Notes under the pieces: model-generated
Databases searched by the model: none
Told to the model about the DNA's origin: nothing
The model's input: the letters and a program-made list of their open reading frames with translations, nothing else
Shown here: positions 41,757 through 51,353 of the stretch, piece after piece
Layout: the number at the start of each line of letters is the position of its first letter
Numbering within the stretch: position 1 is the first letter of the stretch
Source of the DNA: Deltaproteobacteria bacterium
Lineage (GTDB): Bacteria > Myxococcota_A > Polyangia > Nannocystales > Nannocystaceae
Length of the DNA: 64,000 bases
Reading direction: 5' to 3'
Assembly (NCBI GenBank): GCA_016709225.1
Contig: JADJEE010000002.1
Coordinates: 62,001 to 126,000 of the forward strand
Made by a program: the position numbers and the translations under genes

Positions 41757-44468
41757 ATGGGCCGCTCGCTCACCCTCGCGCTCGCGCTCGCGCTCGCGCC
41801 CCGGATCGCGGCCGCCCTGCCCCCCGAGACGCCCGCGGGGCTGCCCGCGGGGCTCGTGCCGCCCGAGCTCGTCGAGGGCGTCGAGGTGACCTACCCCGCC
41901 GAGCTCGCCGCATCCGACGATCCGCCGCAGGGCGAGGTCGGCGTCACGTTCGTGATCGGCATCGATGGCGTGCCGCACTCGATCGCCGTCGAGCAACCGC
42001 TGCATCCGACCCTCGATGCCCTCGCGGTCGATGCCATCGGTCGCCTGCGCTACCGTGCCGCGACCCTCGACGGTGCACCGGTCGAGATCGTGCTGCACCA
42101 GCGCATCGCGTTCACGCCTCCGCCCCCCACCACACCCGACGACGCATCGGCGAACCCAGACGCGCACGACGACGAGACGCCGCCCGCCGAGCCCACGCAA
42201 CCGCTGCCGGCGAGCGGAGCCGACGCGCCACTGGTGGGCGTCGTGCACGAGGCCGGCACCCGCGTGCCGCTGCCCGCCGCGACGGTGCTGGTGATCCCCG
42301 CGCCCGACGACGCCGAGCCGGGCGTGGTGCGCAAGCAGACCTACGGTGAGCTGCCCATGCCGCCGTGGCAGCTCGAGGTGCGCAGCGACGACCGCGGCCG
42401 CTTCGCGATCCCGCCGCTCCCCCGGCCCGCGCGCAAGCTGCGGGTCGTCGCGACCGCCCCAGGCTTCGAGCGCTTCGAGTCGATCGTCGCGGTCGCGCCC
42501 GGCGAGCAGGTCGCGCTCGATGCCTACCTGGTCCGCGCCAGCGACAACCCCTACCGCACCGTCGTGCGCAGTGAGGGCGAGTCCCGGCAGGAGGTGGTGC
42601 GCCGCAGCATCACGGCGCAGGAGATCGGCAACCTGCCCGGTACGCAGGGCGACGCGCTCAAGGCCATCACCAACTTCCCCGGCATCGCGCGCGCGCCGTT
42701 CGGCATCGGCCTGTTGGTGATCCGCGGCGGCGATCCCAGCGACTCGGCGGTGTTCCTCGGCGAGCACGAGATCCCGCAGCTGTTCCACTTCGGCGGCCTC
42801 ACCAGCGTCTTCAACGCCGACATCATCACCAACATCGATTTTCTGCCCGGCAACTTCGACGCCCGCTACGGCGACGCCACCGGCGGCATCATCGACGTGA
42901 AGACCCGCGCGGGTCGCCGCGACGGCGTCCACGGCTACGTCGACGCCGATCTGTTCGACGCCGGCGCGATGGTCGAGGGCCCGATCGGCAAGGGCTCGTA
43001 CATCGTGTCGGCGCGGCGCAGCTACATCGACGCGATCCTGCCCGCGGTGCTGCCGGATGACGCCGGCATCGGCCTCACGGTCGCGCCGCGCTACTACGAC
43101 TACCAGGCCATCTTCGAGTACCCAGTCGGCACCGGCAAGCTGACCGCGCGGGTGTTCGGCTCCGACGATCGCACCAAGCTGGTCACCGCCGACCCCAACG
43201 ACGTCAGCGCCGACGCCCGCAACCGCTTCGAGACCACGCTGCTGTTCCACCGCGTCGATCTGGCGTACGAGAACCACACCGGCGGCTGGGACATCCTGCT
43301 CACGCCGTCGTACCGCTACGACCTCGCCAAGGCCGGCGCCGGCGACGTCTTCCGCTTCTCGCTCGGGTTGCACACCTTCTCGGGTCGCGCGGAGATCGGT
43401 CGGCGACTGGGGCCCCGCGCGCGCCTGCAGCTCGGCACCCAGGGCACCGCGGGGCAGTTCGAGATCGACGCCGAGTCGGTCGCGATCCCGCAGAACGGCA
43501 CCGGCGATCAGGCCACGAGGCTGGCGCTCGACAGCAAGAATCGCTACGCGCAGCCGGGCCTGTACGGCACGCTGTACCTCGACGCGGCGTCGTGGCTGAC
43601 CCTGGTGCCGAGCGTGCGGCTGACCTACTACGGCCTGCAGTTCCGACGCGCCGCCGTCGATCCGCGCTTTCGCTTCGTGCTGCGGGCTGGCGATCGGGTG
43701 AGCATCCGCGGTGGGGTCGGCATCTACTCGCAGATCCCCGACGTGCAGGAGTGGAACCCGACCTTCGGCAACCCGCGACTCGGACCGGAGCGCATGCTGC
43801 ACTCGAGCGCCGCAGTGCGGGTCGAGCTGCCGCAGAAGTGGAGCGTCGAGATCGGTGGCTTCCACAAGCACGGCTGGGACCTCGCGGCGCCCAGCGGCGA
43901 GCTGGTACGGCGCCGGGACGGCGCGATCGGGCCCGAGAACTTCTCGAGCACCGGGCTCGCGCGGGTCTATGGCGGCGAGCTGTTCGTGCGCAAGGATCTC
44001 ACGCGGCGGTTGTTCGGCTGGGCCAGCTACACGCTGTCGCGCAGCGAGCGGAAGTTCGACCCGAAGGAGGGCTTCTTTCGCTTCGACTTCGATCAGACCC
44101 ACATCCTCACGCTCATCGCGGTGTACCGGCTGCCGCGGCGCTGGCAGGTCGGCGCCCGCTTCCGCGTGGTCTCGGGCAATCCGTACACGCCGCACGTGGG
44201 CGCGGTCTACGACGCATCGACCGGCGACTACATCGCCATCGGCGGCCGCCGCAACGCCGCGCGCGTGCCGACCTTCCACCAGCTCGACCTGCGGGTCGAC
44301 AAGCACTTCGTGTGGCGCAAGCTCGAGCTCGACGCCTACGCCGACGTGCAGAACGTCTACAACCACCAGAACACCGAGTTCCGCAACGACGCCTACGACT
44401 ACAGCCAGGCGGTGCCGGTGGTGTCACTCCCGATCCTGCCGTCGGTCGGCCTGCGGCTGTCGTGGTGA
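41757..44468 (+). CDS. TonB-dependent receptor with its own N-terminal TonB C-terminal-like domain
   Basis: A 903-residue outer-membrane protein. The signal peptide (1-20) is Leu-Ala repeat rich. Residues 40-117 read as a TonB C-terminal domain (GEVGVTFVIGIDGVPHSIAVEQP, then LDALAVDAIGRLRYRAATLDG), followed by a Pro-rich hinge. A carboxypeptidase regulatory-like domain (about 160-255) precedes the plug (about 270-400; ALKAITNFPGI, RGGDPSDSAVFLGEHEIP, FDARYGDATGGIIDV) and a 22-strand-type barrel ending in a C-terminal Trp. It imports an unknown ligand using TonB energy. A TACGAT box lies 10 nt upstream of the ATG. Confidence 0.85.
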   Translation: MGRSLTLALALALAPRIAAALPPETPAGLPAGLVPPELVEGVEVTYPAELAASDDPPQGEVGVTFVIGIDGVPHSIAVEQPLHPTLDALAVDAIGRLRYRAATLDGAPVEIVLHQRIAFTPPPPTTPDDASANPDAHDDETPPAEPTQPLPASGADAPLVGVVHEAGTRVPLPAATVLVIPAPDDAEPGVVRKQTYGELPMPPWQLEVRSDDRGRFAIPPLPRPARKLRVVATAPGFERFESIVAVAPGEQVALDAYLVRASDNPYRTVVRSEGESRQEVVRRSITAQEIGNLPGTQGDALKAITNFPGIARAPFGIGLLVIRGGDPSDSAVFLGEHEIPQLFHFGGLTSVFNADIITNIDFLPGNFDARYGDATGGIIDVKTRAGRRDGVHGYVDADLFDAGAMVEGPIGKGSYIVSARRSYIDAILPAVLPDDAGIGLTVAPRYYDYQAIFEYPVGTGKLTARVFGSDDRTKLVTADPNDVSADARNRFETTLLFHRVDLAYENHTGGWDILLTPSYRYDLAKAGAGDVFRFSLGLHTFSGRAEIGRRLGPRARLQLGTQGTAGQFEIDAESVAIPQNGTGDQATRLALDSKNRYAQPGLYGTLYLDAASWLTLVPSVRLTYYGLQFRRAAVDPRFRFVLRAGDRVSIRGGVGIYSQIPDVQEWNPTFGNPRLGPERMLHSSAAVRVELPQKWSVEIGGFHKHGWDLAAPSGELVRRRDGAIGPENFSSTGLARVYGGELFVRKDLTRRLFGWASYTLSRSERKFDPKEGFFRFDFDQTHILTLIAVYRLPRRWQVGARFRVVSGNPYTPHVGAVYDASTGDYIAIGGRRNAARVPTFHQLDLRVDKHFVWRKLELDAYADVQNVYNHQNTEFRNDAYDYSQAVPVVSLPILPSVGLRLSW

Positions 44469-44481
44469 GCGCGCGCCCGCA

Positions 44482-45735
44482 TCAACCGCGCGCCGGTGCG
44501 ATCGGCCGCGGCGCCAGCAATGGCCGCGGGCGACGCCCCTCGGCGAGATCACCGAGGCACGCGACGGCGCCGTCGCGCGTGTGTGCGCAGGTGAACCCGC
44601 GGCCGACCGCGATCTCGACGACGTCGTGCCAGCGCTCGATGCGGGTGGGGCCGTGCAGATCGGCCCAGCGCTGCTCCTGCGTCCGTGCCAGCGTGGTGCC
44701 GAGCTGACCGAAGTTGTTCGCACCCCAGCACGTCACGGCGCCGTCGCGATCGAGCGCGCAGCCGTGCCAGGTCCCGACCGCGACCTGGACCGCGGCCTCG
44801 ACACCGTCGAGCGGCCGCGGACAGCCGGCCTCGGGATAGTCGAGGTAGCACGCAGCGCCGCCGGTCGGCGTCTGGCCATAGCTGTTGCTGCCCCAGCACC
44901 GCACCGCGCCGTCCTCGATCACCGCGCACCCGAAGGCGGCGTCGAGATCGAGGTCGACGACATCGATCAGATCGGCGATCGGGCAGCTCGGATCGTCGCG
45001 GCCCCCGGGCGCCGCGCACGGATCGAACGCCGCGTCGCCCCAGCACTGCGGATCGCCGCCACCGTACAGACAGCGGTACGTCTGCGTCACCGCCAGCCGG
45101 CGGCCCGCCACGTCACGCAGCTCGATCCGCGGCGTCGCCCGCCACGCGGAGTCGGGCTGGAATGCGATCGGCATGCCGCCCTGGTTGCCGCCCCAGCACG
45201 CGACGTCGCCACGCGCCGTCAGAACGCAGGCCTCGAAGTCTCCCAGCTGCAGGTCGATCGCATCGTCCACGCGGGCGACGGCGACCGGCGTCGGGTGTTC
45301 GTCGTCGGTGCCGTCGCCGAGCTGGCCGAAGGGATTGGCCCCCCAGCAACGCACCTGGCCGGAGCCGAGCCGCGCGCACGAGTGCTCGAGCCCCAGCGCG
45401 ACCTGCTCGACGTCGACGAGGTCGACCACCTCGACCGGACTTGCGCGGTCCTGCGTCGTACCGTCACCGAGCTGACCGAAGTCGCCCAGGCCCCAGCACG
45501 CGACCCGGCGATCTTCGCGGCGCACGCACGCGTGGAAGCCACCGGCGACCAACTGCGACGGGCCGCGCACGGCCGGTTGCGGTCGCTCGCCGGCGGCCGA
45601 CGACGGGGCCTCGGGAATCACGGGCACATCCATCGCCCGGGGCGGTGGCTCGTCGTGGACCCGCAACGGGCTGCCGAGCCCCGTGCAGGCGGCGAGCGCC
45701 AGCGCGAGCAACGGGAGCTGGGGTGCACGGAGCAT
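44482..45735 (-). CDS. RCC1-repeat lipoprotein
   Basis: A 417-residue exported protein. The signal peptide ends in LALAAC (lipobox), then a Pro-rich stretch, then about seven RCC1-type blades. Each blade carries the pattern C-x-W-G-x-N-x-x-G-Q-L-G (ACWGLGDFGQLGDGT, RCWGANPFGQLGDGT, RCWGSNSYGQT, TCWGANNFGQLG). RCC1 repeats fold into a seven-bladed propeller for protein binding; secreted versions are abundant in Myxococcota. The ATG at 45735 gives the signal peptide; an earlier start at 45816 does not. Regular Cys in each blade suggest extracellular disulfides. Confidence 0.88.
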   Translation of the reverse strand: MLRAPQLPLLALALAACTGLGSPLRVHDEPPPRAMDVPVIPEAPSSAAGERPQPAVRGPSQLVAGGFHACVRREDRRVACWGLGDFGQLGDGTTQDRASPVEVVDLVDVEQVALGLEHSCARLGSGQVRCWGANPFGQLGDGTDDEHPTPVAVARVDDAIDLQLGDFEACVLTARGDVACWGGNQGGMPIAFQPDSAWRATPRIELRDVAGRRLAVTQTYRCLYGGGDPQCWGDAAFDPCAAPGGRDDPSCPIADLIDVVDLDLDAAFGCAVIEDGAVRCWGSNSYGQTPTGGAACYLDYPEAGCPRPLDGVEAAVQVAVGTWHGCALDRDGAVTCWGANNFGQLGTTLARTQEQRWADLHGPTRIERWHDVVEIAVGRGFTCAHTRDGAVACLGDLAEGRRPRPLLAPRPIAPARG

Positions 45736-45843
45736 CCGCGGCACCGAACGCACCGCTTCGCCTGCCGCTTTCACCACCCGTGCGACGGCGCCGTCGAGGT
45801 ACTGGTACCTCGACACAGCGATAGTGATGGGTCAGAACGCCGA

Positions 45844-46380
45844 CTAGGGCAGCGCGCGCCGGAGCGCGCCCTCGAACGAGCGGCCGCCGGCGTCGAGGTA
45901 GAGGCTGCCACCCGAGATCGACAGCGCCCAGTGGTTGTTGCGATCGAGCGTCGCGACCACGGCGTCGAGCAGCGCAGGATCCAGCACGTGGATCGCGATC
46001 GCGTCGGCGCGGTGGACCTTGGCGTCGGCGATGGCGCGCGCGAGCTCCTCGGGCGCCTTCCAGGTGTAGATGACCACGCGCGCGCCGGTCTTGCTCGCGC
46101 GGTGGAGGCGTTCGGTGGTCGGGTTGCCGATCTCGATCCACGCCTGCAGGTCGCCTCGCAGATCGTGCTGCCACAGCGCCGGCTCCTCGCCGGCCGCGAG
46201 CCCACGGCTGAACTCGACCCCGTCGGCGTGCTCGAGCGCCCGCGCGAGCACACGGGCGACGAGGTACCGCTCGCTCTCCGAGGGATGCTGCGCGACCCGC
46301 AGATCGAGGGTCTCGTAGACGCCACGATCGGCGTCGGAGAGCGCGACCTCGAAGCGCCGCATCGTCGCGGTCTGTGCCAT
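45844..46380 (-). CDS. yaeQ: YaeQ family protein
   Basis: A 178-residue cytoplasmic protein matching YaeQ along its full normal length. It opens with ATMRRFEVALSDADRGVYETLDL, then AQHPSESERYLVARVLARAL, FSRGLAAGEEPALW and WIEIGNPTTERLHRASK. YaeQ has a PD-(D/E)xK nuclease-like fold; its role is not firmly known, and early work linked it to RfaH-type transcription effects. On the minus strand TACGCT lies 8 nt upstream of the ATG at 46380. It is divergent from the ABC transporter genes. Confidence 0.9.
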   Translation of the reverse strand: MAQTATMRRFEVALSDADRGVYETLDLRVAQHPSESERYLVARVLARALEHADGVEFSRGLAAGEEPALWQHDLRGDLQAWIEIGNPTTERLHRASKTGARVVIYTWKAPEELARAIADAKVHRADAIAIHVLDPALLDAVVATLDRNNHWALSISGGSLYLDAGGRSFEGALRRALP

Positions 46381-46451
46381 CGCCCACCAGCGTAGCAGCC
46401 CCAGGCCGTGCACGCGTGACGTGGCCGCCCCATCAGGGCCCGCCCGCCACA

Positions 46452-46481
46452 TTGACCGCGCTCGCCGACCGCGGCTATCGT
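46452..46481 (+). promoter_or_regulatory. Sigma-70 type promoter of the ABC transporter operon
   Basis: TTGACC (46452-46457) and TATCGT (46476-46481) are separated by 18 bp. The GTG at 46491 lies 9 nt after the -10 box, so transcription would begin at or within about 3 nt of the start codon. This supports GTG 46491 as the start. Confidence 0.65.
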
Positions 46482-46490
46482 CGCGCCCAC

Positions 46491-47311
<821 letters not shown>

Positions 47312-47315
<4 letters not shown>

Positions 47316-48763
47316 GATCGCGACGCCTGTGGCGGATGGTGTTCGCGAACCTGCGACGCAGCCGCAACCACTTCCTGTTGGCCTCGATCGGCATCGTGGT
47401 CGGCATCGCCACCTTCACGTTCTTCATCGCCCTCGCGCAGGGCGTGCGCGCGGTCGTGCTCGGCAAGATCTTCCCACTCGACCAGCTCGAGGTCGTGCCG
47501 AAGAGCCTCGACATCGCGGTCGGTCCGCTGGCGCTGGGTGGCAGCACCCTCGGCACCGACATCATCGACGACGCCAAGGTGAAGCAGATCGAGGCGCTGC
47601 CGGGGGTCGAGATCGTCTACCCCAAGATGCGCCTGACGGTGCCCTCGATCGCCACCGGTGGCGAGGCGCTGCTGGGCGCCGACCTGCGCACGGAGCTGGT
47701 CGCCGACGGCATCAACCCTGCGTTGGTGCAGCACGACGTCGGATCCGGCTTCGAGTTCCGCGATTTCGACGCGGCCGGCGGTGAGCCCACGACACCGGTG
47801 GCGTGCAAGCAGGACGAGGACTGCGGCAGCGAGCAGCTCTACTGCGGCTACCCCCCGGGCACGCCCTACAAGCGCCGCAACGCCAACGACGACTACGGCA
47901 AGGCGCTCGCGGGGACCCCCCAGGTGTGCCGCCACTTCGTGCCGATCCTGGCCTCGAAACACATCGTCGAGCTCTACAACGGCGCCCTGCGACGCGCCCA
48001 CGGCTTTCCCAAGCTGGTGCCCGAGAGCGTGCTGGGATTCTCGTTCGACATCGTGATCGGCTCGTCGATGGTCGGCGCGAGCAACAAGGACCACGTCCTG
48101 CACGAGCGCGGCCAGCTGGTCGGCTTCTCCGAGAAGGCGATCGCGCTGGGCCTGACCATGCCGATTGGCTACGTGCAGCGCTTCAACGTCGAGTTCGGCA
48201 AGCCCGAAGACGCCCAGCGCTACCACTCGGTGATCGTGATGGTGCCCGGCAAGGACGACGTGGCCGCGGTCGCCAAGGGCGTGCAGGACCTCAACCTCGA
48301 CGTCGCCGACACCGGCGCCGAGCAGGCCGCCCTGCTGATCGCGATCTTCACGCTGGTGTTCGCGCTGGTCAGCGCGGTGATCGTCGGCATCGCAGCGGTC
48401 AACATCATGCATGTGTTCTTCATGCTGGTGTACGAGCGTCAGCACGAGATCGGCATCATGCGCGCGGTCGGGGCCAGCCGCGGCGACGTCGCGCGCATCG
48501 TCCTCGGCGAGGCCGCGACCCTGGGCGCGCTCGCGGGCCTCGCCGGCGTCGCACTGGCGTGGCTGTCGAGCCTGGTGTTCGACTGGGTCTCGCAGGAGTA
48601 CGTGCCCGACTTCCCCTACAAGCCGTCGACGTACTTCGACTTCCCGTGGTGGCTGCTGCTCGCGGCGCTCGGCTTCGCGGTCAGCTTCTGCATCTTCGGC
48701 GCGTTCTTGCCGGCGCGCCGTGCCGCGCGGATGGAACCCGCCGCGGTGCTCTCGGGTCACTAG
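47312..48763 (+). CDS. FtsX-like/MacB-type ABC permease
   Basis: A 483-residue permease with one N-terminal membrane helix (HFLLASIGIVVGIATFTFFIAL), a large periplasmic domain (about 45-340), and three C-terminal helices including LVYERQHEIGIMRAVGAS, the conserved cytoplasmic coupling segment. This is the mechanotransmission type fold of MacB and LolC/E. The periplasmic domain carries an unusual Cys-rich insert near residues 164-210 (CKQDEDCGSEQLYC and a later QVC). Together with the ATPase it probably moves a lipoprotein, peptide or other envelope substrate. No MacA-type adaptor gene is adjacent. Confidence 0.88.
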
Positions 48764-48799
48764 CTCGCTCGCCTGCGCGGCGACGCCATCGCGGCCGCG

Positions 48800-49267
48800 T
48801 CACTGCGGCTGCGTGCTACGTGCGCCGAGCCGCTCGACGCAGCGCACGCACGAGTCCTGGGCCTCGCGACACTCGTTGCGAGCCTCGCGACACAGACCCT
48901 GGTAGGCGTCGTCGTCGGGGTGGTCGTCGGCGAGATCGCAGAGCTTCTCCTCGACCGCACAGATGCTGGTCGCGAGTTCGCAGAGGTCCTCGCACTTGCC
49001 GGCGTCGGTCGCCGCCTGCGGTGCCAGCTGCTCCTCGCGATCGAGCAACGCGTCGAGGCGCTGCTTCAGCTCGCCGGCGCTCTGGCCTTCGTCGCGACCG
49101 TCGGGATCCGACGAGACGCCGCCACCGGCACCGCCGGGCGTGACGGTGCCACCACCGCCGGCCTGGGGGCCGCAGCCGAGGGCGAGCACGAGCAGCGGCA
49201 GCACGAGCGCTTGGACGATCGCTGCCGTACCCGGCGCACGGGAGGGATGTCGGCGGGGCGACCTCAT
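48800..49267 (-). CDS. Small Cys-rich lipoprotein, last gene of ECF module 2
   Basis: A 155-residue lipoprotein with lipobox LALGCG. A Gly/Thr-rich linker is followed by a helical C-terminal domain with about ten regularly spaced Cys (CEDLCELATSICAVEEKLCDL, then CREARNECREAQDSCVRC). The pattern fits a small disulfide-linked helical bundle. The ATG overlaps the stop of the upstream gene (49264-49267), so it is coupled to the rest of ECF module 2. The function is unknown. Confidence 0.75.
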   Translation of the reverse strand: MRSPRRHPSRAPGTAAIVQALVLPLLVLALGCGPQAGGGGTVTPGGAGGGVSSDPDGRDEGQSAGELKQRLDALLDREEQLAPQAATDAGKCEDLCELATSICAVEEKLCDLADDHPDDDAYQGLCREARNECREAQDSCVRCVERLGARSTQPQ

Positions 49268-49836
49268 CGCTCGAGCTCCTGGCGTAGAGAGGACATCACA
49301 CGGATCGCGCGGGCGTAGCTGCCCGCGGCGAGGGCGTCGTCGCCGGCGGCGACCGCCAGATCACCCAGGGTGACCAGCGCGCGCGCGCTGGCGCGATCGA
49401 GCGGCAGCGATCGCTCGGGTGCCACCATGGGCGCGAGCAGATCGATCGCCGCGGGCACCCCTTCGGGATGCGACGCCAAGGTCTCGGCCAGACGCGCGGC
49501 CAGCTCGAGGCGCAACACCTCGGCCTCGGCGAGGCCCGCCGGCACCGGCAACGCCAGCCCGCGACGCAGCGCGGCGGCGCGGCCCTCGGCGCTCGACTGA
49601 CCGTCGGCGTCGTCGTGCACGGCGGCGACGGCCTCGAGGTACGCCAAGCCCTCCGGCGTCGCGGCAGCGGACGCCACGCGGTGCGTCGCGAGGCGATCGT
49701 CGGGGGCTTCGTCCGCGCGGGCATGGGCCGCATCGTCGGGATCGCAGCCCAGCACCGACGTGGTCGCCGACAGGCACAGCATCCACGGCAGCCACGCGAC
49801 GAAGCGCGAGCGGCCGCTGCGCTTGCTCGCAGTCAT
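49264..49836 (-). CDS. Lipoprotein of ECF module 2
   Basis: A 190-residue exported protein. The signal peptide ends in SVLGC (lipobox). The mature part is all helical with TPR-like pattern (ALVTLGDLAVAAGDDALAAGSYARAI) and many Ala. It starts with ATG at 49836, overlapping the stop of the membrane protein gene by 4 nt. Together with its neighbours it probably senses or acts in the periplasm under control of the sigma factor at 50355-50963. No specific function can be assigned. Confidence 0.7.
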   Translation of the reverse strand: MTASKRSGRSRFVAWLPWMLCLSATTSVLGCDPDDAAHARADEAPDDRLATHRVASAAATPEGLAYLEAVAAVHDDADGQSSAEGRAAALRRGLALPVPAGLAEAEVLRLELAARLAETLASHPEGVPAAIDLLAPMVAPERSLPLDRASARALVTLGDLAVAAGDDALAAGSYARAIRVMSSLRQELER

Positions 49837-50348
49837 CGCTGGCCCCCGTGCATGCGCGCATTGTACTCGCGCGCGAGCTGCTGCGCGCGCTCGCGGTCCT
49901 GCCCGCCGGGCAGCCGCGCGAGTGCACCACGGGCCTGGGCACCCGCGGCCGCGAGCCCCTCGAGCTCGGCTTCGTCGGGCCGCTCGCGGGCCTGCGGCGC
50001 CAGCACGGGCACCAAGATGATGGCCGCCGCCGCCGCCACCACGATCCACGCCGCCCTCAACAGCTTGGCGGGGCCGTGGACCACCGGCACCGCCGCGGCT
50101 GCGTCACGGCGCGCACGCGCGGCCGCAATGCGACGCCACGCCCGGGCACGGCCGAGATCGTCGAGGGTCACCGCAGCGGTCTGGGGGTGCACCAGCGCGA
50201 ACAACGTCGACACCGCCGCGTCGGGCTCCGCTGCGCGGAGCTCGGCCGTGTCGGCGTCGAGCTCGGGTTCGCCGAGGGCCGCGAGCTCGGCCGCGATGCG
50301 GGCGAGCGCGAGTTCGTCACGGCCGTGATGGGAGGATTGCGTGGTCAT
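49833..50348 (-). CDS. Single-pass membrane protein, anti-sigma candidate of ECF module 2
   Basis: A 171-residue protein: an N-terminal cytoplasmic part of about 95 residues with acidic helices, one membrane helix near 99-118 (LLRAAWIVVAAAAAIILVPVL) and a short periplasmic tail. It follows the sigma gene by 6 bp, the usual place for the anti-sigma factor. No zinc-binding HxxxCxxC motif is visible, so if it is an anti-sigma factor it is not of the ZAS class. Confidence 0.65.
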   Translation of the reverse strand: MTTQSSHHGRDELALARIAAELAALGEPELDADTAELRAAEPDAAVSTLFALVHPQTAAVTLDDLGRARAWRRIAAARARRDAAAAVPVVHGPAKLLRAAWIVVAAAAAIILVPVLAPQARERPDEAELEGLAAAGAQARGALARLPGGQDRERAQQLAREYNARMHGGQR

Positions 50349-50354
50349 GATTGC

Positions 50355-50963
50355 CTAGAACTCGAGGGTCGGTGTCTCGCCGTAGCGCTCGACATAGACG
50401 CGGCGGAACGCCTTGCACGCGCGGAAGAGCAGCACGTCGAGCGTGCCGACCGAGACCTCCATCTCGGCCGCCGCCCGATCACGCGGTGTGCCCTCGACCA
50501 GACGCAGGCGCAGGACCTTCCCGTAGCGCGGGTTGATCGCCTCGAGGCACACGTCGATGCGCTCGCGCATGAGGATGGTGAGCTGACGCTCGGACGCGAT
50601 CGCCTCGCCGCTGGGGCCGTCTTCGTCGGCGACGAACTGCTCGAAGCCATCGGGCCAGCCACCGAAGCGGCCGGACTTGCGGAGGTGATCGAGCGCGAGG
50701 TTCTTCGCGATGCGGATGAGCCAGGGCAACACGCCCTTGCCCTGCCAGCGGAACCGGCCGATGTTCTCCATCGCGCGGACGAAGGTGTCGGCGAGCAGAT
50801 CCTCGGCGAGCGTGCGATCGTGCACGAGCGGTACGATCGCGTAGCGATGGACGCTGGCGGCGTAGCGCTCGTAGAGCGCTCGCACCGCGGCGGCGTCACC
50901 GGACTGGGCGCGCTCGACCAGGGCCTTCTCGGCGGACTCATCGACATCGACGTGGTCGTTCAC
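50355..50963 (-). CDS. ECF-type RNA polymerase sigma factor (module 2)
   Basis: A 202-residue sigma-70 family member. Region 2 is seen at LYERYAASVHRYAI and DLLADTFVRAMENIGRF; region 4 at INPRYGKVLRLRLVEGTPRDRAAAEMEVS, then VGTLDVLLFRACKAFRRVY. The GTG at 50963 is chosen because sequence upstream is Arg/Pro-rich and unlike any sigma factor. It heads a four-gene operon of sigma factor, membrane protein and two lipoproteins, closely spaced or overlapping, and probably controls an envelope response. Confidence 0.85.
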   Translation of the reverse strand: MNDHVDVDESAEKALVERAQSGDAAAVRALYERYAASVHRYAIVPLVHDRTLAEDLLADTFVRAMENIGRFRWQGKGVLPWLIRIAKNLALDHLRKSGRFGGWPDGFEQFVADEDGPSGEAIASERQLTILMRERIDVCLEAINPRYGKVLRLRLVEGTPRDRAAAEMEVSVGTLDVLLFRACKAFRRVYVERYGETPTLEF

Positions 50964-51353
50964 CTGGGTGGCGTTCTGGCGGGGCCGGGGGTGGTCTCCG
51001 ACGGCGTCGGGGACGAGAGCTGGACCTCTGACCGCGCCCCTTTGCTGCACCGCAGGGGGTCTCCTCGCGGCAGGAAACGCGGATGGGGGGGCAACCTTAC
51101 ATGGCCAGCGGCCGCGACGGGCGCGCGAGCCGACCCTTCGGCCAGCCCGCGGCCTTCGCGGCCGGGCGCACGCCGTCCGACGGGCGGGCCCTGGCCGCCA
51201 CGGCCGCTCGGCCCCCGCCAAAGCGGCTCGACGAAACCTGCAGGGGCCTCGGCCCGTCTACCCCCGCGCGGACGAGCTTCGCTTGACCGCACGCGCCAAT
51301 CAGGCGGTACTTCGCCCCGCCCTACCCCGCTCCCCGCGACCCAAAGGCTCCCC
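50964..51353. other. Divergent gap between ECF module 2 and the TolC-like gene
   Basis: 390 bp without a supportable gene. It must contain promoters for both sides, but I cannot point to a convincing -35/-10 pair. AAAGG at 51343-51347 is the ribosome site for the TolC-like gene. Confidence 0.4.

Noticed and set aside
41616..44366. Very long open frame on the minus strand opposite the TonB-dependent receptor
   Set aside because: The plus strand has a full receptor with signal peptide, plug and barrel. The minus frame is an artefact of GC-rich codon usage, with His/Arg/Val-rich low-complexity sequence and no motif.
50964..51221. Longer start for the second ECF sigma factor
   Set aside because: The in-frame extension to 51221 is Arg/Pro-rich, has no family similarity and would take up most of the divergent promoter gap.
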